This document shows, piece by piece, positions 33,005 to 41,393 of a DNA stretch of 64,000 nucleotides. A program made the position numbers and the translations under genes. This DNA comes from Paracoccus methylovorus. GTDB lineage: Bacteria; Pseudomonadota; Alphaproteobacteria; Rhodobacterales; Rhodobacteraceae. The DNA is taken from contig NZ_CP070371.1 in the NCBI RefSeq assembly GCF_016919705.1, positions 959,501 to 1,023,500 of the forward strand, in the 5' to 3' direction. The stretch's first letter is position 1, and every line of letters starts with the position of its first letter. Under the pieces are notes generated by a model, which was given only the letters and a program-made list of their open reading frames with translations, did no database searches and was not told the origin of the DNA.

Positions 33005-33952
33005 TTAAGCCCGGCCCAGCTTCTCCAGACGTGCCTCGCGCAGACGGGCGAAATCGTCACCCGCGTGATAGGACGAACGCGTCAGGGGCGTGGCCGAAAC
33101 CATCAGGAAACCCTTGCCGAAAGCTGCCTTCTCATAGCTCTTGAACTCTTCGGGCGTCACAAAGCGATCCACGCGGTGGTGCTTGGGCGTGGGCTGCAAA
33201 TATTGACCGATGGTCATGAAATCAACATCGGCGGCCCGCATGTCGTCCATCACCTGCAAGACGCCCTGCCGATCCTCGCCCAGGCCAACCATGATGCCGG
33301 ATTTGGTGAACATGGTGGGGTCAAGTTCCTTTACCCGCTGCAGCAGGCGCAGGCTGTGGAAATAACGCGCGCCGGGGCGGACGGTGGGATAAAGGCCGGG
33401 GACGGTTTCAAGGTTGTGGTTGAACACATCGGGCCGCGCCTCGACCACGGTTTCAAGCGTGCCGGGCTTGGACTTGAGAAAGTCCGGCGTCAGCACTTCG
33501 ATGGTGGATGCGGGCGCGCGGTGGCGGATGGCGCGGATGGTCTGGGCGAAATGCTCGGCCCCGCCATCGTCCAGATCGTCGCGGTCCACCGAGGTGATGA
33601 CGACATGCTTCAGCCCCAGCTTTTGCACGGCATGGGCGACGCGGCCCGGCTCGAACACGTCCAGCGCATTCGGCTTGCCGGTCATCACGTTGCAAAAGGA
33701 ACAGCCGCGCGTGCAGATCTCGCCCATGATCATCATGGTGGCGTGACCCTGGCTCCAGCATTCGCCGACGTTGGGACAGCCGGCTTCTTCGCAGACAGTG
33801 GACAGGCGGTTGTTGCGCAGGATGTCGCGGGTGTCCTTGTAGCCCTGGCTCGTCGGCGCCTTGACACGAATCCACTCGGGTTTCTTCGGTTGGGGCTGGT
33901 CGGGACGATGGGCTTTTTCTGGGTGGCGCAGAACCGGGGGCATATCCGCCAT
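33005..33952 (-). CDS. lipA: Lipoyl synthase LipA
   Basis: The 315-residue radical SAM enzyme has both iron-sulfur motifs. The auxiliary cluster is [12 protein letters not shown] (CX4CX5C), and the radical SAM cluster is CTRGCSFC (CX3CX2C). The C-terminal Arg-Ser-Ser-Tyr (RSSYHAG) of the family is also present. It inserts two sulfur atoms into octanoyl groups on lipoyl domains of pyruvate and 2-oxoglutarate dehydrogenases and the glycine cleavage system. The length is normal. Confidence 0.97.
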   Translation of the reverse strand: MADMPPVLRHPEKAHRPDQPQPKKPEWIRVKAPTSQGYKDTRDILRNNRLSTVCEEAGCPNVGECWSQGHATMMIMGEICTRGCSFCNVMTGKPNALDVFEPGRVAHAVQKLGLKHVVITSVDRDDLDDGGAEHFAQTIRAIRHRAPASTIEVLTPDFLKSKPGTLETVVEARPDVFNHNLETVPGLYPTVRPGARYFHSLRLLQRVKELDPTMFTKSGIMVGLGEDRQGVLQVMDDMRAADVDFMTIGQYLQPTPKHHRVDRFVTPEEFKSYEKAAFGKGFLMVSATPLTRSSYHAGDDFARLREARLEKLGRA

Positions 33953-34077
33953 GTCGGCATCCTTTGCTGGGAGTCGGGCGAAACTTACGGGTTTTTCAAG
34001 GCTTGATCAACGCCAATACAAGGTGCATCTAACGCCCTCGATGCTGCGATGCGGCATCGGAAAGGGAGGAGCAGGTG

Positions 34078-34641
34078 ATGAAAGGACGAATAATGAAACA
34101 AGGCGATCTGCTTCCGCTGGTGACTTTCCAGACTCGTGTGCGCGACGAATCGGTAGAGGGACCCAATCCCTATCGCTGGCAGCCGATGACCACCCAGGAC
34201 TATTTCAAGGGCAAGCGCGTGGTGTTGTTCTCGCTGCCCGGTGCATTCACCCCGACCTGCTCGACCTATCAACTGCCCGGCTTTGAAAAGGCGGCGGATG
34301 AAATGGCTGAACTGGGGGTCGATGCGATATATTGCCTGTCGGTCAACGACAGCTTCGTGATGAACCAATGGGCCAAGGCGCAGAATCTTAGCCATGTTCA
34401 GGTGATTCCAGACGGTTCGGGCGAGTTCACCGAAAAGGTCGGCATGTTGGTGCGCAAGGACAACCTGGGTTTTGGCGCCCGCAGCTGGCGTTATGCCGCC
34501 ATCGTCAATGACGGCCGCATCGAGGCTTGGTTCGAAGAGCCCGGACGGACGGACGACTGCCCCGAGGACCCCTATGGCGCCAGCTCTCCGGAAACGGTGC
34601 TGGATTGGCTGCGGGCCAATCCGGTCAAGGCCGCGGCCTGA
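34078..34641 (+). CDS. Peroxiredoxin of the Prx5 type
   Basis: The 187-residue thioredoxin-fold peroxidase has the Prx5 active site PGAFTPTCS, holding the peroxidatic cysteine and the threonine at the -3 position. Typical Prx5 segments follow (VDAIYCLSVNDSFVMNQWAKA and LGFGARSWRYAAIV). It reduces hydrogen peroxide and organic hydroperoxides using glutathione/glutaredoxin or thioredoxin. The ATG at 34078 has AGGAG with ideal spacing. A second ATG at 34093, also preceded by AAGGA, is possible and would drop five residues. It is a single-gene unit with a strong terminator. Confidence 0.92.
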   Translation: MKGRIMKQGDLLPLVTFQTRVRDESVEGPNPYRWQPMTTQDYFKGKRVVLFSLPGAFTPTCSTYQLPGFEKAADEMAELGVDAIYCLSVNDSFVMNQWAKAQNLSHVQVIPDGSGEFTEKVGMLVRKDNLGFGARSWRYAAIVNDGRIEAWFEEPGRTDDCPEDPYGASSPETVLDWLRANPVKAAA

Positions 34642-34668
34642 TCGGCCAACCCAAAGACCACCAACAGG

Positions 34669-34695
34669 AAAGGGCACCGCTTGGGTGCCCTTTTT
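34669..34695 (+). terminator. Rho-independent terminator of the peroxiredoxin gene
   Basis: AAAGGGCACC/GGTGCCCTTT (34669-34678 with 34684-34693) has a 5-nt loop and is followed by T residues to 34695. Confidence 0.9.
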
Positions 34696-34715
34696 CATGC
34701 TTGTGTCCGAGGCAT

Positions 34716-35894
34716 CTAGCCGATCAACGGCGCGCCTGAACCATAGGTTTCGCCGTAGTGCCGCTCCAGCCGCATCAGACCCAGCCGCAACACGATCTTG
34801 CCCGAGCGCGCAGACCAACCCAAGCGCCGCTCCGTCATCTCGATCCCTTCCAGAAAGCAGCAGATCCGCAGGCACACATCCCCCATCCCCGGACCAAGCT
34901 CGCGCAATGCGGCGGCAACCCGGTTCCGCGCCCCTTCCGAGCCGCCGCCATAACTGGTCGAGATGCCCAAGACGTCTATGCCTGCGGTCAGGAAACGGTC
35001 CCAGTTCTGCGTGATGCGAGGTCCCATCTGCGCCAGTTCGAAATCCTCGCGCAGGCGCTCACCGGCAGCGACCAGTTCGGGCGCAAGAAAGGGCCGCCCA
35101 TTGGGTTCGCGCCGCCGCGCCAGCATCATGAGGGGGCTTTCGGCGATATTGACCCGGGCGCGGCGGCGGCAACCGTCTTCGGGGTCGGTGATTTCACGCT
35201 CTTCCCATTGCCGGTGCCGGTCGGCATGACCGGAGGCCGGCTTTTCGGAATGATCGCTGCTTCGGGCCATGACCGGGGTGGCGGGAACAAAATCCTCGCC
35301 CCGCGGCAAGGGGCCGCCGCGCCGGGCTGCCAGAATCGTCCGCAATACCTCGCGCCCCTGGGCCGAGATTGCATAGCGGCTGACCCTGCCCTGTCCCATA
35401 AGCCGGACCCAGGCGCGGATCGCCATATGCTCGGCCAATTCACGGTCGAGGATCGCGGTGCGGATGTCGTCGCGCACGACGATGGCCTTGTCCATGCCCT
35501 CTGCCACGACCAATTGGGCGCCCGGCTCGGCCAGACGGCGCAGGATGCGGGCGATCTGCTTCATCCCTGTCTGACCGGGCGAGACCGCGCCCGTTCCCCT
35601 GCCCCTATCCCCAGCACGTTCGATTCCGCGGTCGACCAGCGGATCGTCCCGGCGGGCCTCGAAGCGGCGAATGCGGCGCAGGATGGTGGATGCGTGGCAC
35701 CCCACCTCACGGGCCAGCGAGCGGATCGTTTCCCCGCCTTCGACATGGCGCAGGTAAAGCTTAAGATCACTGTCCTGAGCTTGGCCTACATGCGGGGGTT
35801 CGGGCGGATTGCCGTCCGTGGACCCGACACCGGCTGGCAGGGCGGCAATCAGGGCGTCCGGGCCGAAATCTCCCGTTAAAATCGTCATGGTCAT
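34716..35894 (-). CDS. DUF6456 helix-turn-helix protein
   Basis: The 392-residue protein has a helix-turn-helix near residues 60-85 (TIRSLAREVGCHASTILRRIRRFE). Its conserved C-terminal domain ends with YGGGSEGARNRVAAALRELGPGMGDVCLRICCFLEGIE and matches the DUF6456 family of alphaproteobacteria. No function is established. The middle is basic and poorly conserved in appearance. The start at 35894 has AGGAAG upstream. It is divergent from a DUF6477 gene, a pairing I recognise as common in Rhodobacteraceae. Confidence 0.75.
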   Translation of the reverse strand: MTMTILTGDFGPDALIAALPAGVGSTDGNPPEPPHVGQAQDSDLKLYLRHVEGGETIRSLAREVGCHASTILRRIRRFEARRDDPLVDRGIERAGDRGRGTGAVSPGQTGMKQIARILRRLAEPGAQLVVAEGMDKAIVVRDDIRTAILDRELAEHMAIRAWVRLMGQGRVSRYAISAQGREVLRTILAARRGGPLPRGEDFVPATPVMARSSDHSEKPASGHADRHRQWEEREITDPEDGCRRRARVNIAESPLMMLARRREPNGRPFLAPELVAAGERLREDFELAQMGPRITQNWDRFLTAGIDVLGISTSYGGGSEGARNRVAAALRELGPGMGDVCLRICCFLEGIEMTERRLGWSARSGKIVLRLGLMRLERHYGETYGSGAPLIG

Positions 35895-36102
35895 TCCTTC
35901 GCTTCCTGCAGACGAGCGGGCACAACTCGCCATGGGTTGTTCTCGTCCCTGTCCACCGAAACAGGATCAAGTCGAGATGCGGCAATATTTGCTAAGAATT
36001 CCTAAAGATTTCTTGCCGAAGCGCGCGCAGCTTCGGGCGACGCCGCAACACACCCTTGGGTTGAGGTTAATTCCCCGGATACGACCGACAGAGGGAAGCG
36101 CC

Positions 36103-36441
36103 ATGATCGTGACAAGCAATGTGATCGCCTTTCAGCCACGCCCGGAACAGCCACAGCTTCGCCGCCCGCGCCTGTTGGTACAGGCGGCCAGAGCCGGCCT
36201 GACAAGCTGGAACCGCGCGCGCGATCTGCGCCGGGTGCTGAAATGCGATCCTCTGCCACCTGCCGGCAAGACACTGGCTAGATTGCTTGCCGAGGAAGAA
36301 CGGCTCGACCTGATCCGACGCGCGGGTCAGGCCGGTTACAACATCCACCGCCACATCATGCTGCTGATCGCGATTATGGCTGAGACCGCCGAAGCTGCGC
36401 CCTGCTCCGCGCCCGGTGCGACCCTGCTTACCGTCCCCTGA
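36103..36441 (+). CDS. DUF6477 family protein
   Basis: The 112-residue protein begins MIVTSNVIAFQPRPEQP and has a helical core (LTSWNRARDLRRVLKC...LARLLAEEERLDLIRRAG). It resembles the DUF6477 family found next to DUF6456 genes in Rhodobacteraceae. Function is unknown, and no membrane segment or signal peptide is seen. The start at 36103 follows GAGGGA. Its last 14 bp overlap the end of the convergent ATPase gene. The roughly 210-bp divergent gap to the DUF6456 gene is AT-richer than its flanks and probably holds both promoters. Confidence 0.7.
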   Translation: MIVTSNVIAFQPRPEQPQLRRPRLLVQAARAGLTSWNRARDLRRVLKCDPLPPAGKTLARLLAEEERLDLIRRAGQAGYNIHRHIMLLIAIMAETAEAAPCSAPGATLLTVP

Positions 36442-38002
36442 ACAGAGAGCCCAGAACGCCGCGCACCAGCGCCTGACCGGTCTTGGTGCCCAGTTGTCGC
36501 GCCAGACTCTTGCCAAAGGTGGTGGCAATCGAATCGCTGCCTGAACTCCGCGCAGAGCGGGGCTTGGGATCGGCGGGGATCTGGAGGCCCGGATCATAGC
36601 GGCGCCCGCGGTTATGCTCGCGGTCCATCTTCCACAGGTCTTCGTCCGAACCGTTGCCGGTGACCGCCCCACCGGTCGCCGCTGCCTCGGCCCGTTTCGC
36701 CAGGATCTCGGCGGCAGACTCGCGATCCAGCGTCTGGCCATATTTCAGCGCCATGGGCGAAGCCGCGACCAGCGCCGCACGTTCAGCATCGGAAATCGGG
36801 CCAAGCTGCGACAGCGGCGGGCGTATTACCGTGCGCTGCACGATCCCGGGCACGCCCTTGACCTCAAGCAGCGATGTCACCGCCTCGCCTGTCCCGACTG
36901 ACTGGATCGCCTCGGCGGTGTCGAAATCCGGGTTCGGGCGATAATTCTGCGCCGCAAGCCGCAGCGCCTTTTGATCCTTGGCGGTAAAGGCGCGCAGTGC
37001 GTGCTGCACCCGGTTGCCCAACTGACCCAGCACCGATTCCGGCAGGTCCGCCGGGTTCTGGCTGATGAACCACAGGCTGACCCCCTTGGAGCGGATCAGC
37101 CGCGCCACCTGCTCGATCTTGGCCACCAGCGCCGGGGGCGCATCGTCAAACAACAGATGGGCCTCGTCGAAGAAAAAGACGATGCGCGGCTTGTCGGGGT
37201 CGCCCACCTCGGGCAACTGCTCGAATAGGTCCGACATCAGCCAAAGCAAAAAGGTCGCATAAAGTCGCGGCGAGTTCATCAGCCTCTCGGCCGAAAGGAT
37301 GTTCACCATCCCCTTGCCCGAGGCATCCAGCCGCATCATATCGGCAAGCTCCAATGCCGGCTCGCCGAACAGCAGGTTGCCGCCCTCGTTCTCCAGCACC
37401 ATCAGCGCGCGCTGGATCGCGCCGACCGAGGCGGTCGAGACATTGCCGTATTTCAGGCTAAGCTCCTTGGCATTCTGCCCGACCCAGACCAGCATGGCCT
37501 GCAAGTCCTTCATGTCCAGAAGCGCCAGCCCCTGCTCGTCAGCGACGCGGAAGGCGATGTTCATCACTCCCTCCTGCGCGTCGGTCAGTCCCATCAGGCG
37601 CGACAACAGCAACGGCCCCATCTCGGCCGGAGTGGTGCGGACAGGGTGGCCGCGCTCGCCCCAGATATCCCAGAAGGTGACGGGAAAGTCCTGATAGTCC
37701 AGCACCATGCCGATATCCTCGGCCCGTTTCTGGAAGGCGTCATGCATCTTGCCGGCGGGATCGCCTGATTTGGCCATCCCGGCCAGATCGCCCTTAACAT
37801 CGGCCATAAAGACCGGCACGCCGGCACGCGAAAACGATTCGGCCAGCGTTTGCAGTGTCACCGTCTTGCCGGTTCCGGTCGCCCCCGCAATCAATCCGTG
37901 GCGATTGGCATATTTCAACAGCAGCATCTGCGGCAGCGCGTGATCCGCCCCTGCGCCGCCTACAAACACCGTTCCGGCCTCCAGATCGACGATAGCTGTC
38001 AT
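36428..38002 (-). CDS. HerA-like ATPase (DUF853 family)
   Basis: The 524-residue ATPase has Walker A GATGTGKTVTLQTL near residue 40 and Walker B IVFFFDEAHLLFDDAP around residue 270. A downstream WFISQNPADLPESVL segment and an arginine-rich C terminus (VLGSLFRGR) follow. This pattern defines the DUF853/helicase HerA-like proteins, hexameric motor ATPases of unknown cellular role. The start at 38002 has GGAGGAAAT just upstream. It ends tail-to-tail with the DUF6477 gene. Confidence 0.85.
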   Translation of the reverse strand: MTAIVDLEAGTVFVGGAGADHALPQMLLLKYANRHGLIAGATGTGKTVTLQTLAESFSRAGVPVFMADVKGDLAGMAKSGDPAGKMHDAFQKRAEDIGMVLDYQDFPVTFWDIWGERGHPVRTTPAEMGPLLLSRLMGLTDAQEGVMNIAFRVADEQGLALLDMKDLQAMLVWVGQNAKELSLKYGNVSTASVGAIQRALMVLENEGGNLLFGEPALELADMMRLDASGKGMVNILSAERLMNSPRLYATFLLWLMSDLFEQLPEVGDPDKPRIVFFFDEAHLLFDDAPPALVAKIEQVARLIRSKGVSLWFISQNPADLPESVLGQLGNRVQHALRAFTAKDQKALRLAAQNYRPNPDFDTAEAIQSVGTGEAVTSLLEVKGVPGIVQRTVIRPPLSQLGPISDAERAALVAASPMALKYGQTLDRESAAEILAKRAEAAATGGAVTGNGSDEDLWKMDREHNRGRRYDPGLQIPADPKPRSARSSGSDSIATTFGKSLARQLGTKTGQALVRGVLGSLFRGR

Positions 38003-38054
38003 ATTTCCTCCACGGATCGGCAAAAAAGCGCAAATCTCTGACGAAAGGACAATA

Positions 38055-38162
38055 CAACCGTAAGGATTTTGTGCCAGTCTGTTCCTTACCGGTCCCCGCA
38101 TCGGCGGATGGCCGGCTTCCTCCCTGTTGGACTGCCGCGCCTTCGGGCGCGGCGCTTTTTTT
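38055..38162 (+). ncRNA. Candidate small RNA with orphan terminator
   Basis: A very strong intrinsic terminator (GCCGCGCC-TTCG-GGCGCGGC at 38134-38153, then T7 at 38156-38162) sits on the plus strand. No plus-strand gene precedes it; the nearest upstream gene is on the other strand. Just ahead are a hairpin GTAAGGA/TCCTTAC (38060-38066 with 38083-38089) and an exposed CTTCCTCCC (38116-38124) able to pair with ribosome binding sites. Together these suggest a roughly 110-nt small RNA. The 5' end and promoter are not resolved. Confidence 0.4.
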
Positions 38163-38306
38163 GCGCGAACTGCCTGCTGTCTGGACAGATCGCGAACGTA
38201 TCGCACCAATCCCAGAGTTGACCTTTAGGATAGTTGACGGCTCGTTTTGGGACATTTAGCCTTTCGCTCAATGATGACCGGCCAGTCCGGCAGGGAAGGT
38301 AAACTG

Positions 38307-38341
38307 AGGATCCGGGGCAGCCGAAATGCGCCCCGGATCCT
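38307..38341. other. Strong 12-bp hairpin upstream of ialB
   Basis: AGGATCCGGGGC and GCCCCGGATCCT (38307-38318 with 38330-38341) form a perfect stem with an 11-nt loop. No T run follows in either direction. It lies in the 310-bp gap between the candidate small RNA and ialB. It could be an RNA stability element, part of the ialB leader or a protein-binding palindrome. Confidence 0.5.
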
Positions 38342-38475
38342 TGCATTTCCGGCCCGCCCCTCCTGAATCGCCCATTCGCCAACGCAAAGGTGACGGCCTG
38401 CGGCGCGATGCGCCCTGACAAGGCCCGACGCGCGTGTTAGGACCGGAACCGATGCATGGACCAAAGGAAGAGAAC

Positions 38476-39243
38476 ATGGTCAACAGGACGTCCGCGGCAC
38501 TGATTGCCGCCCTCTTCACCCTGGCGGGCACCTCCACCAGCGTGATGGCGCAAGACGCCAGCACCGAGACGCCGGCCCCGCCCGCCGCGGAAGCACCGGC
38601 GGCCGAATCGCCAGCCACCGAGGCGCCCGCAACGGATGCGCCTGCGGCCGAGGCACCCGCGGGTGATCCCGCCCCCCAAGCTGAAGCCGCCGGCAATGGC
38701 GAGCCTCAGATCGGCCAACCCTATGCCCGCGCGACCCATGGCGACTGGACGCTGCGCTGCATGAAAACGGAGGACGGAAACGATCCCTGCGAGCTTTACC
38801 AGCTTCTGCGGGACACGAACAATTCTCCGGTGGCCGAGGCTTCGGTCATCCCGATGACCGGCAACGTCCAGGCCGTCATCACCTTCATCGCGCCGCTTGA
38901 AACCGATCTTCAGGCCGGAGTGGGCCTGCAGGTCGATACCAGCAAGGAATCGCGCTATCCGTTCCTGCTTTGCGCGCCGGTCGGTTGCATCTCGCGCGTG
39001 GGCCTGACCGATGCCGAAATTGGTCCGCTGAAACGCGGCAAGGTCGCCAACCTTTCGCTTTTGCCCTTCGGTGCCCCCGAGGATCAGATGGTCAAGCTGC
39101 CGCTGTCGTTGACCGGCTTTACTGCCGGCATGAACGCGCTGATCGAAGCGAACAAGGACTTGGCCACCACACCCGCGCCGGCAGGCACACCCGCGCCGGC
39201 ACCTGCTGCGGCCGAAACCCCGGCCGAAGCGCCCCAGCAATAA
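38476..39243 (+). CDS. Invasion-associated locus B (IalB) family protein
   Basis: The 255-residue protein has a signal peptide ending VMAQD, a Pro/Ala/Glu low-complexity linker (about residues 25-75) and an IalB domain. The domain runs from HGDWTLRCMKTEDGNDPCELYQ through LLCAPVGCISRVGLTDAEI, with four cysteines that could form two disulfides. A second Pro/Ala tail ends the protein. It is probably periplasmic or attached to the envelope; IalB was named from Bartonella invasion, but family members are widespread in non-pathogens. The start at 38476 has AAGGAAGAG upstream. A terminator follows at 39286-39312. Confidence 0.85.
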   Translation: MVNRTSAALIAALFTLAGTSTSVMAQDASTETPAPPAAEAPAAESPATEAPATDAPAAEAPAGDPAPQAEAAGNGEPQIGQPYARATHGDWTLRCMKTEDGNDPCELYQLLRDTNNSPVAEASVIPMTGNVQAVITFIAPLETDLQAGVGLQVDTSKESRYPFLLCAPVGCISRVGLTDAEIGPLKRGKVANLSLLPFGAPEDQMVKLPLSLTGFTAGMNALIEANKDLATTPAPAGTPAPAPAAAETPAEAPQQ

Positions 39244-39249
39244 GCCACG

Positions 39250-39276
39250 AAAAAGGGGCGCCCAAGAGGGCGCCCC
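39250..39276 (-). terminator. Rho-independent terminator of degP
   Basis: GGGGCGCCC/GGGCGCCCC (39255-39263 with 39268-39276) is a 9-bp stem with a 4-nt loop. It is followed on the minus strand by T5. It lies 44 bp after the degP stop. Confidence 0.8.
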
Positions 39277-39285
39277 ATACCTATC

Positions 39286-39312
39286 GGGCCGGGTCATCCC
39301 CCGGCCCTTTTT
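39286..39312 (+). terminator. Rho-independent terminator of ialB
   Basis: GGGCCGGG/CCCGGCCC (39286-39293 with 39300-39307) is followed by T5 at 39308-39312. It ends the plus-strand ialB transcript, next to the opposite-strand degP terminator. Confidence 0.8.
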
Positions 39313-39319
39313 CATGCGT

Positions 39320-40855
39320 TCATTCCACGGGCAGGGCGACAAAGCGCGGCTCGCCCGCACGACGCACCATGACCAGGATGGACTTGCGCCCGGCTTCGCG
39401 CGCTTCGTCGATCCGCGCCTCCAGATCAGCCAGCGAGGCGACCGGTTGCTGTCCCGCCTCGGTGATGACATCACCTGCGGCAAGCCCCCTGTCGGCGGCA
39501 GCACTGGTCGGCTCCACCGATTGCACCACCAGCCCCTGCATGTCACGCGAGACACCCAGTTCAGCGGCGATTTCCGGCGTCAGCGGCGCCAGCGTCATGC
39601 CGATCAGATCGCTTGCCGTCTCTTCTGCGCTGTCAACCTTGCCGCTGCCGGTGCCCTCGGCCAGTTCGCGCCGGCCCAGCGTTACCTTCAATTCGACCGG
39701 CTCGCCGTCGCGCTGAACCGTGACATCAACGGCCTCGCCCACGGGCGCATCCGCCACGCGGCGCACCAGATCGCGCGGGTCCTTGACCTCACCACCGTCG
39801 AAACCGGTAATCACGTCGCCCGCCTTCATCCCCGCATCGGCTGCGGGACCGGCTGGCACGTCGGTGACCATGGCCCCCTTGGCATCGGCCAACCCCAGCG
39901 ATTCGGCGATATCCTGCGTCACCGGCTGGATCTTGACGCCCAACCAACCACGGCGGGTTTCGCCAAATTCCTCAAGCTGGTCCACGACCTTGCTGACCAC
40001 GTTCGAGGCCATCGAGAAGCCGATACCGATCGAGCCGCCGTTGGGCGACAGAATCGCCGTGTTCACCCCGATCACTTCGCCATCCAGATTGAACAACGGC
40101 CCGCCCGAGTTGCCCCGGTTGATCGCCGCATCCGTCTGGATGAAGTCGTCGTAGGTGCCCGAAAGCGCCCGGTTGCGGGCCGAGACGATACCGGTCGAGG
40201 CAGAGAAGCCCTGCCCCAGCGGGTTGCCAAGTGCCAGCACCCAATCGCCCACGCGCGCCTTGTCGCTGTCGCCGAACTGGACGAAGGGCAAGGGCGTATC
40301 GCTTTCGACGCGAAGAATGGCAACGTCGGTCTTATCATCCTTGCCGATCACTTTCGCCGGCAGGCGCTGGCCCGAATAGAACTCGACCTCGATCGCGTCG
40401 GCGCCGTCGATGACGTGGTTGTTGGTCACGATCAGCCCGTCGGACGAAACGACAAAGCCCGACCCCAGCGCGTTCGAGCGTTGCTCGCGTTGCGGGCCGC
40501 GCTCAAACGGGTTGCCCTCGCTCTGAGGGAAGCCCGGAAAACCGAAGTCGCGGAACAGGTCGCTGAACGGGCTGCCCTCGGGCAGTTGCGGCCCCCGCGC
40601 CAGCGGCGACGAAACGGTCGAGGTGGTGGTGATATTGACGACTGCCGGGCTGACCTTTTCGACCAGATCGGCAAAGCTTTCGGGCATGACCTGTTGCTGG
40701 CGGGCGTGGCTGTCAGGCGCGACCAGCGGCTGGTTGTTGTTGGCGGCATCCTGCGCGTCCGGCGTCGCCGGCTCTTGCGCGAAAACCGGCGTGAGCGCCA
40801 CGAGCAATGCAAGCCCCGAGGCGGTCAGTAAATGTCGGGAAGCGGGTCTGTTCAT
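39320..40855 (-). CDS. degP: Do-family periplasmic serine protease DegP/MucD
   Basis: The 511-residue protease has a signal peptide ending PVFAQEP and a trypsin-like domain. The catalytic triad is seen as TNNHVIDGAD (His), KTDVAILRV (Asp) and GNSGGPL (Ser). Two PDZ domains follow, at about residues 290-370 and 400-510. It degrades or refolds misfolded envelope proteins. The start at 40855 has AAGGAG about 10 bp upstream and begins a normal signal peptide, whereas further upstream codons do not. It is monocistronic with its own terminator. Confidence 0.93.
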   Translation of the reverse strand: MNRPASRHLLTASGLALLVALTPVFAQEPATPDAQDAANNNQPLVAPDSHARQQQVMPESFADLVEKVSPAVVNITTTSTVSSPLARGPQLPEGSPFSDLFRDFGFPGFPQSEGNPFERGPQREQRSNALGSGFVVSSDGLIVTNNHVIDGADAIEVEFYSGQRLPAKVIGKDDKTDVAILRVESDTPLPFVQFGDSDKARVGDWVLALGNPLGQGFSASTGIVSARNRALSGTYDDFIQTDAAINRGNSGGPLFNLDGEVIGVNTAILSPNGGSIGIGFSMASNVVSKVVDQLEEFGETRRGWLGVKIQPVTQDIAESLGLADAKGAMVTDVPAGPAADAGMKAGDVITGFDGGEVKDPRDLVRRVADAPVGEAVDVTVQRDGEPVELKVTLGRRELAEGTGSGKVDSAEETASDLIGMTLAPLTPEIAAELGVSRDMQGLVVQSVEPTSAAADRGLAAGDVITEAGQQPVASLADLEARIDEAREAGRKSILVMVRRAGEPRFVALPVE

Positions 40856-41013
40856 CTGGATTGTCTCCTTCCATACCGGGGCATGGGCTACCCGGCGTCT
40901 GGCAATAGGCTCATGTTCAAGGGTATTTTCGCGCCCGTTGCAAATGAACCACGCTCGCAAAGAATGAACTGATCGTGACTTGCGCGCAATAAAAGGCGCA
41001 AGTGCCGGAACAT

Positions 41014-41048
41014 GAAAAAAAGTTCCGCCACCCATAAGGTCGCGGAAC
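41014..41048 (-). terminator. Rho-independent terminator of the nrdJ unit
   Basis: On the minus strand GTTCCGC/GCGGAAC (41048-41042 with 41028-41022) is followed immediately by T7. A third GTTCCG copy at 41011-41006 and a further perfect stem ACTTGCGC/GCGCAAGT (40978-41003) lie just beyond. The GCGGAAC arm could therefore pair with either flanking copy. Confidence 0.75.
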
Positions 41049-41072
41049 AGGTTTCATCGCAGCGATGATCTT

Positions 41073-41324
41073 TCAGTGCAGTTGTGCCGCTGTTCCTGCG
41101 CAAAGCAGCGTGACCAGGGTCGATGCGCCACGCATCTCGATGCCGGCCACATCCATGGGCCGGCGATCCATGTCGCCCCCCAGCACCTCGACCCGGCCCG
41201 TGCCCCGGAAGGTTTCGTCCAAAAGCGACAGGACGGCCTCGCCGCGCAATTCCGCCTCGATCCCGCCGGGAATCGCGTGAACGGCGGTTGGGGTAATGCG
41301 CCGGATGCCGACAATCAGTTCCAT
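41073..41324 (-). CDS. Small conserved-looking protein downstream of nrdJ
   Basis: The 83-residue protein begins MELIVGIRRITPTAVHAIPGG and appears soluble, with alternating beta-strand-like hydrophobics and no signal peptide or cysteine cluster. AGGGGAT lies 8 bp upstream of the ATG. It starts 69 bp after the nrdJ stop on the same strand, and the nrdJ-unit terminator follows 25 bp after its stop. This supports a real gene co-transcribed with nrdJ. I do not recognise the family. Confidence 0.55.
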   Translation of the reverse strand: MELIVGIRRITPTAVHAIPGGIEAELRGEAVLSLLDETFRGTGRVEVLGGDMDRRPMDVAGIEMRGASTLVTLLCAGTAAQLH

Positions 41325-41393
41325 GTGATATCCCCTAGGGAAGCCGTCGTTTCGAAAGGTCCGGACGCGACATGCGCCGGGACCGGGATATTG

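Noticed and set aside
39972..40244. Short open frames inside degP and other genes on either strand
   Set aside because: They lie fully within well-supported genes and show no family resemblance.
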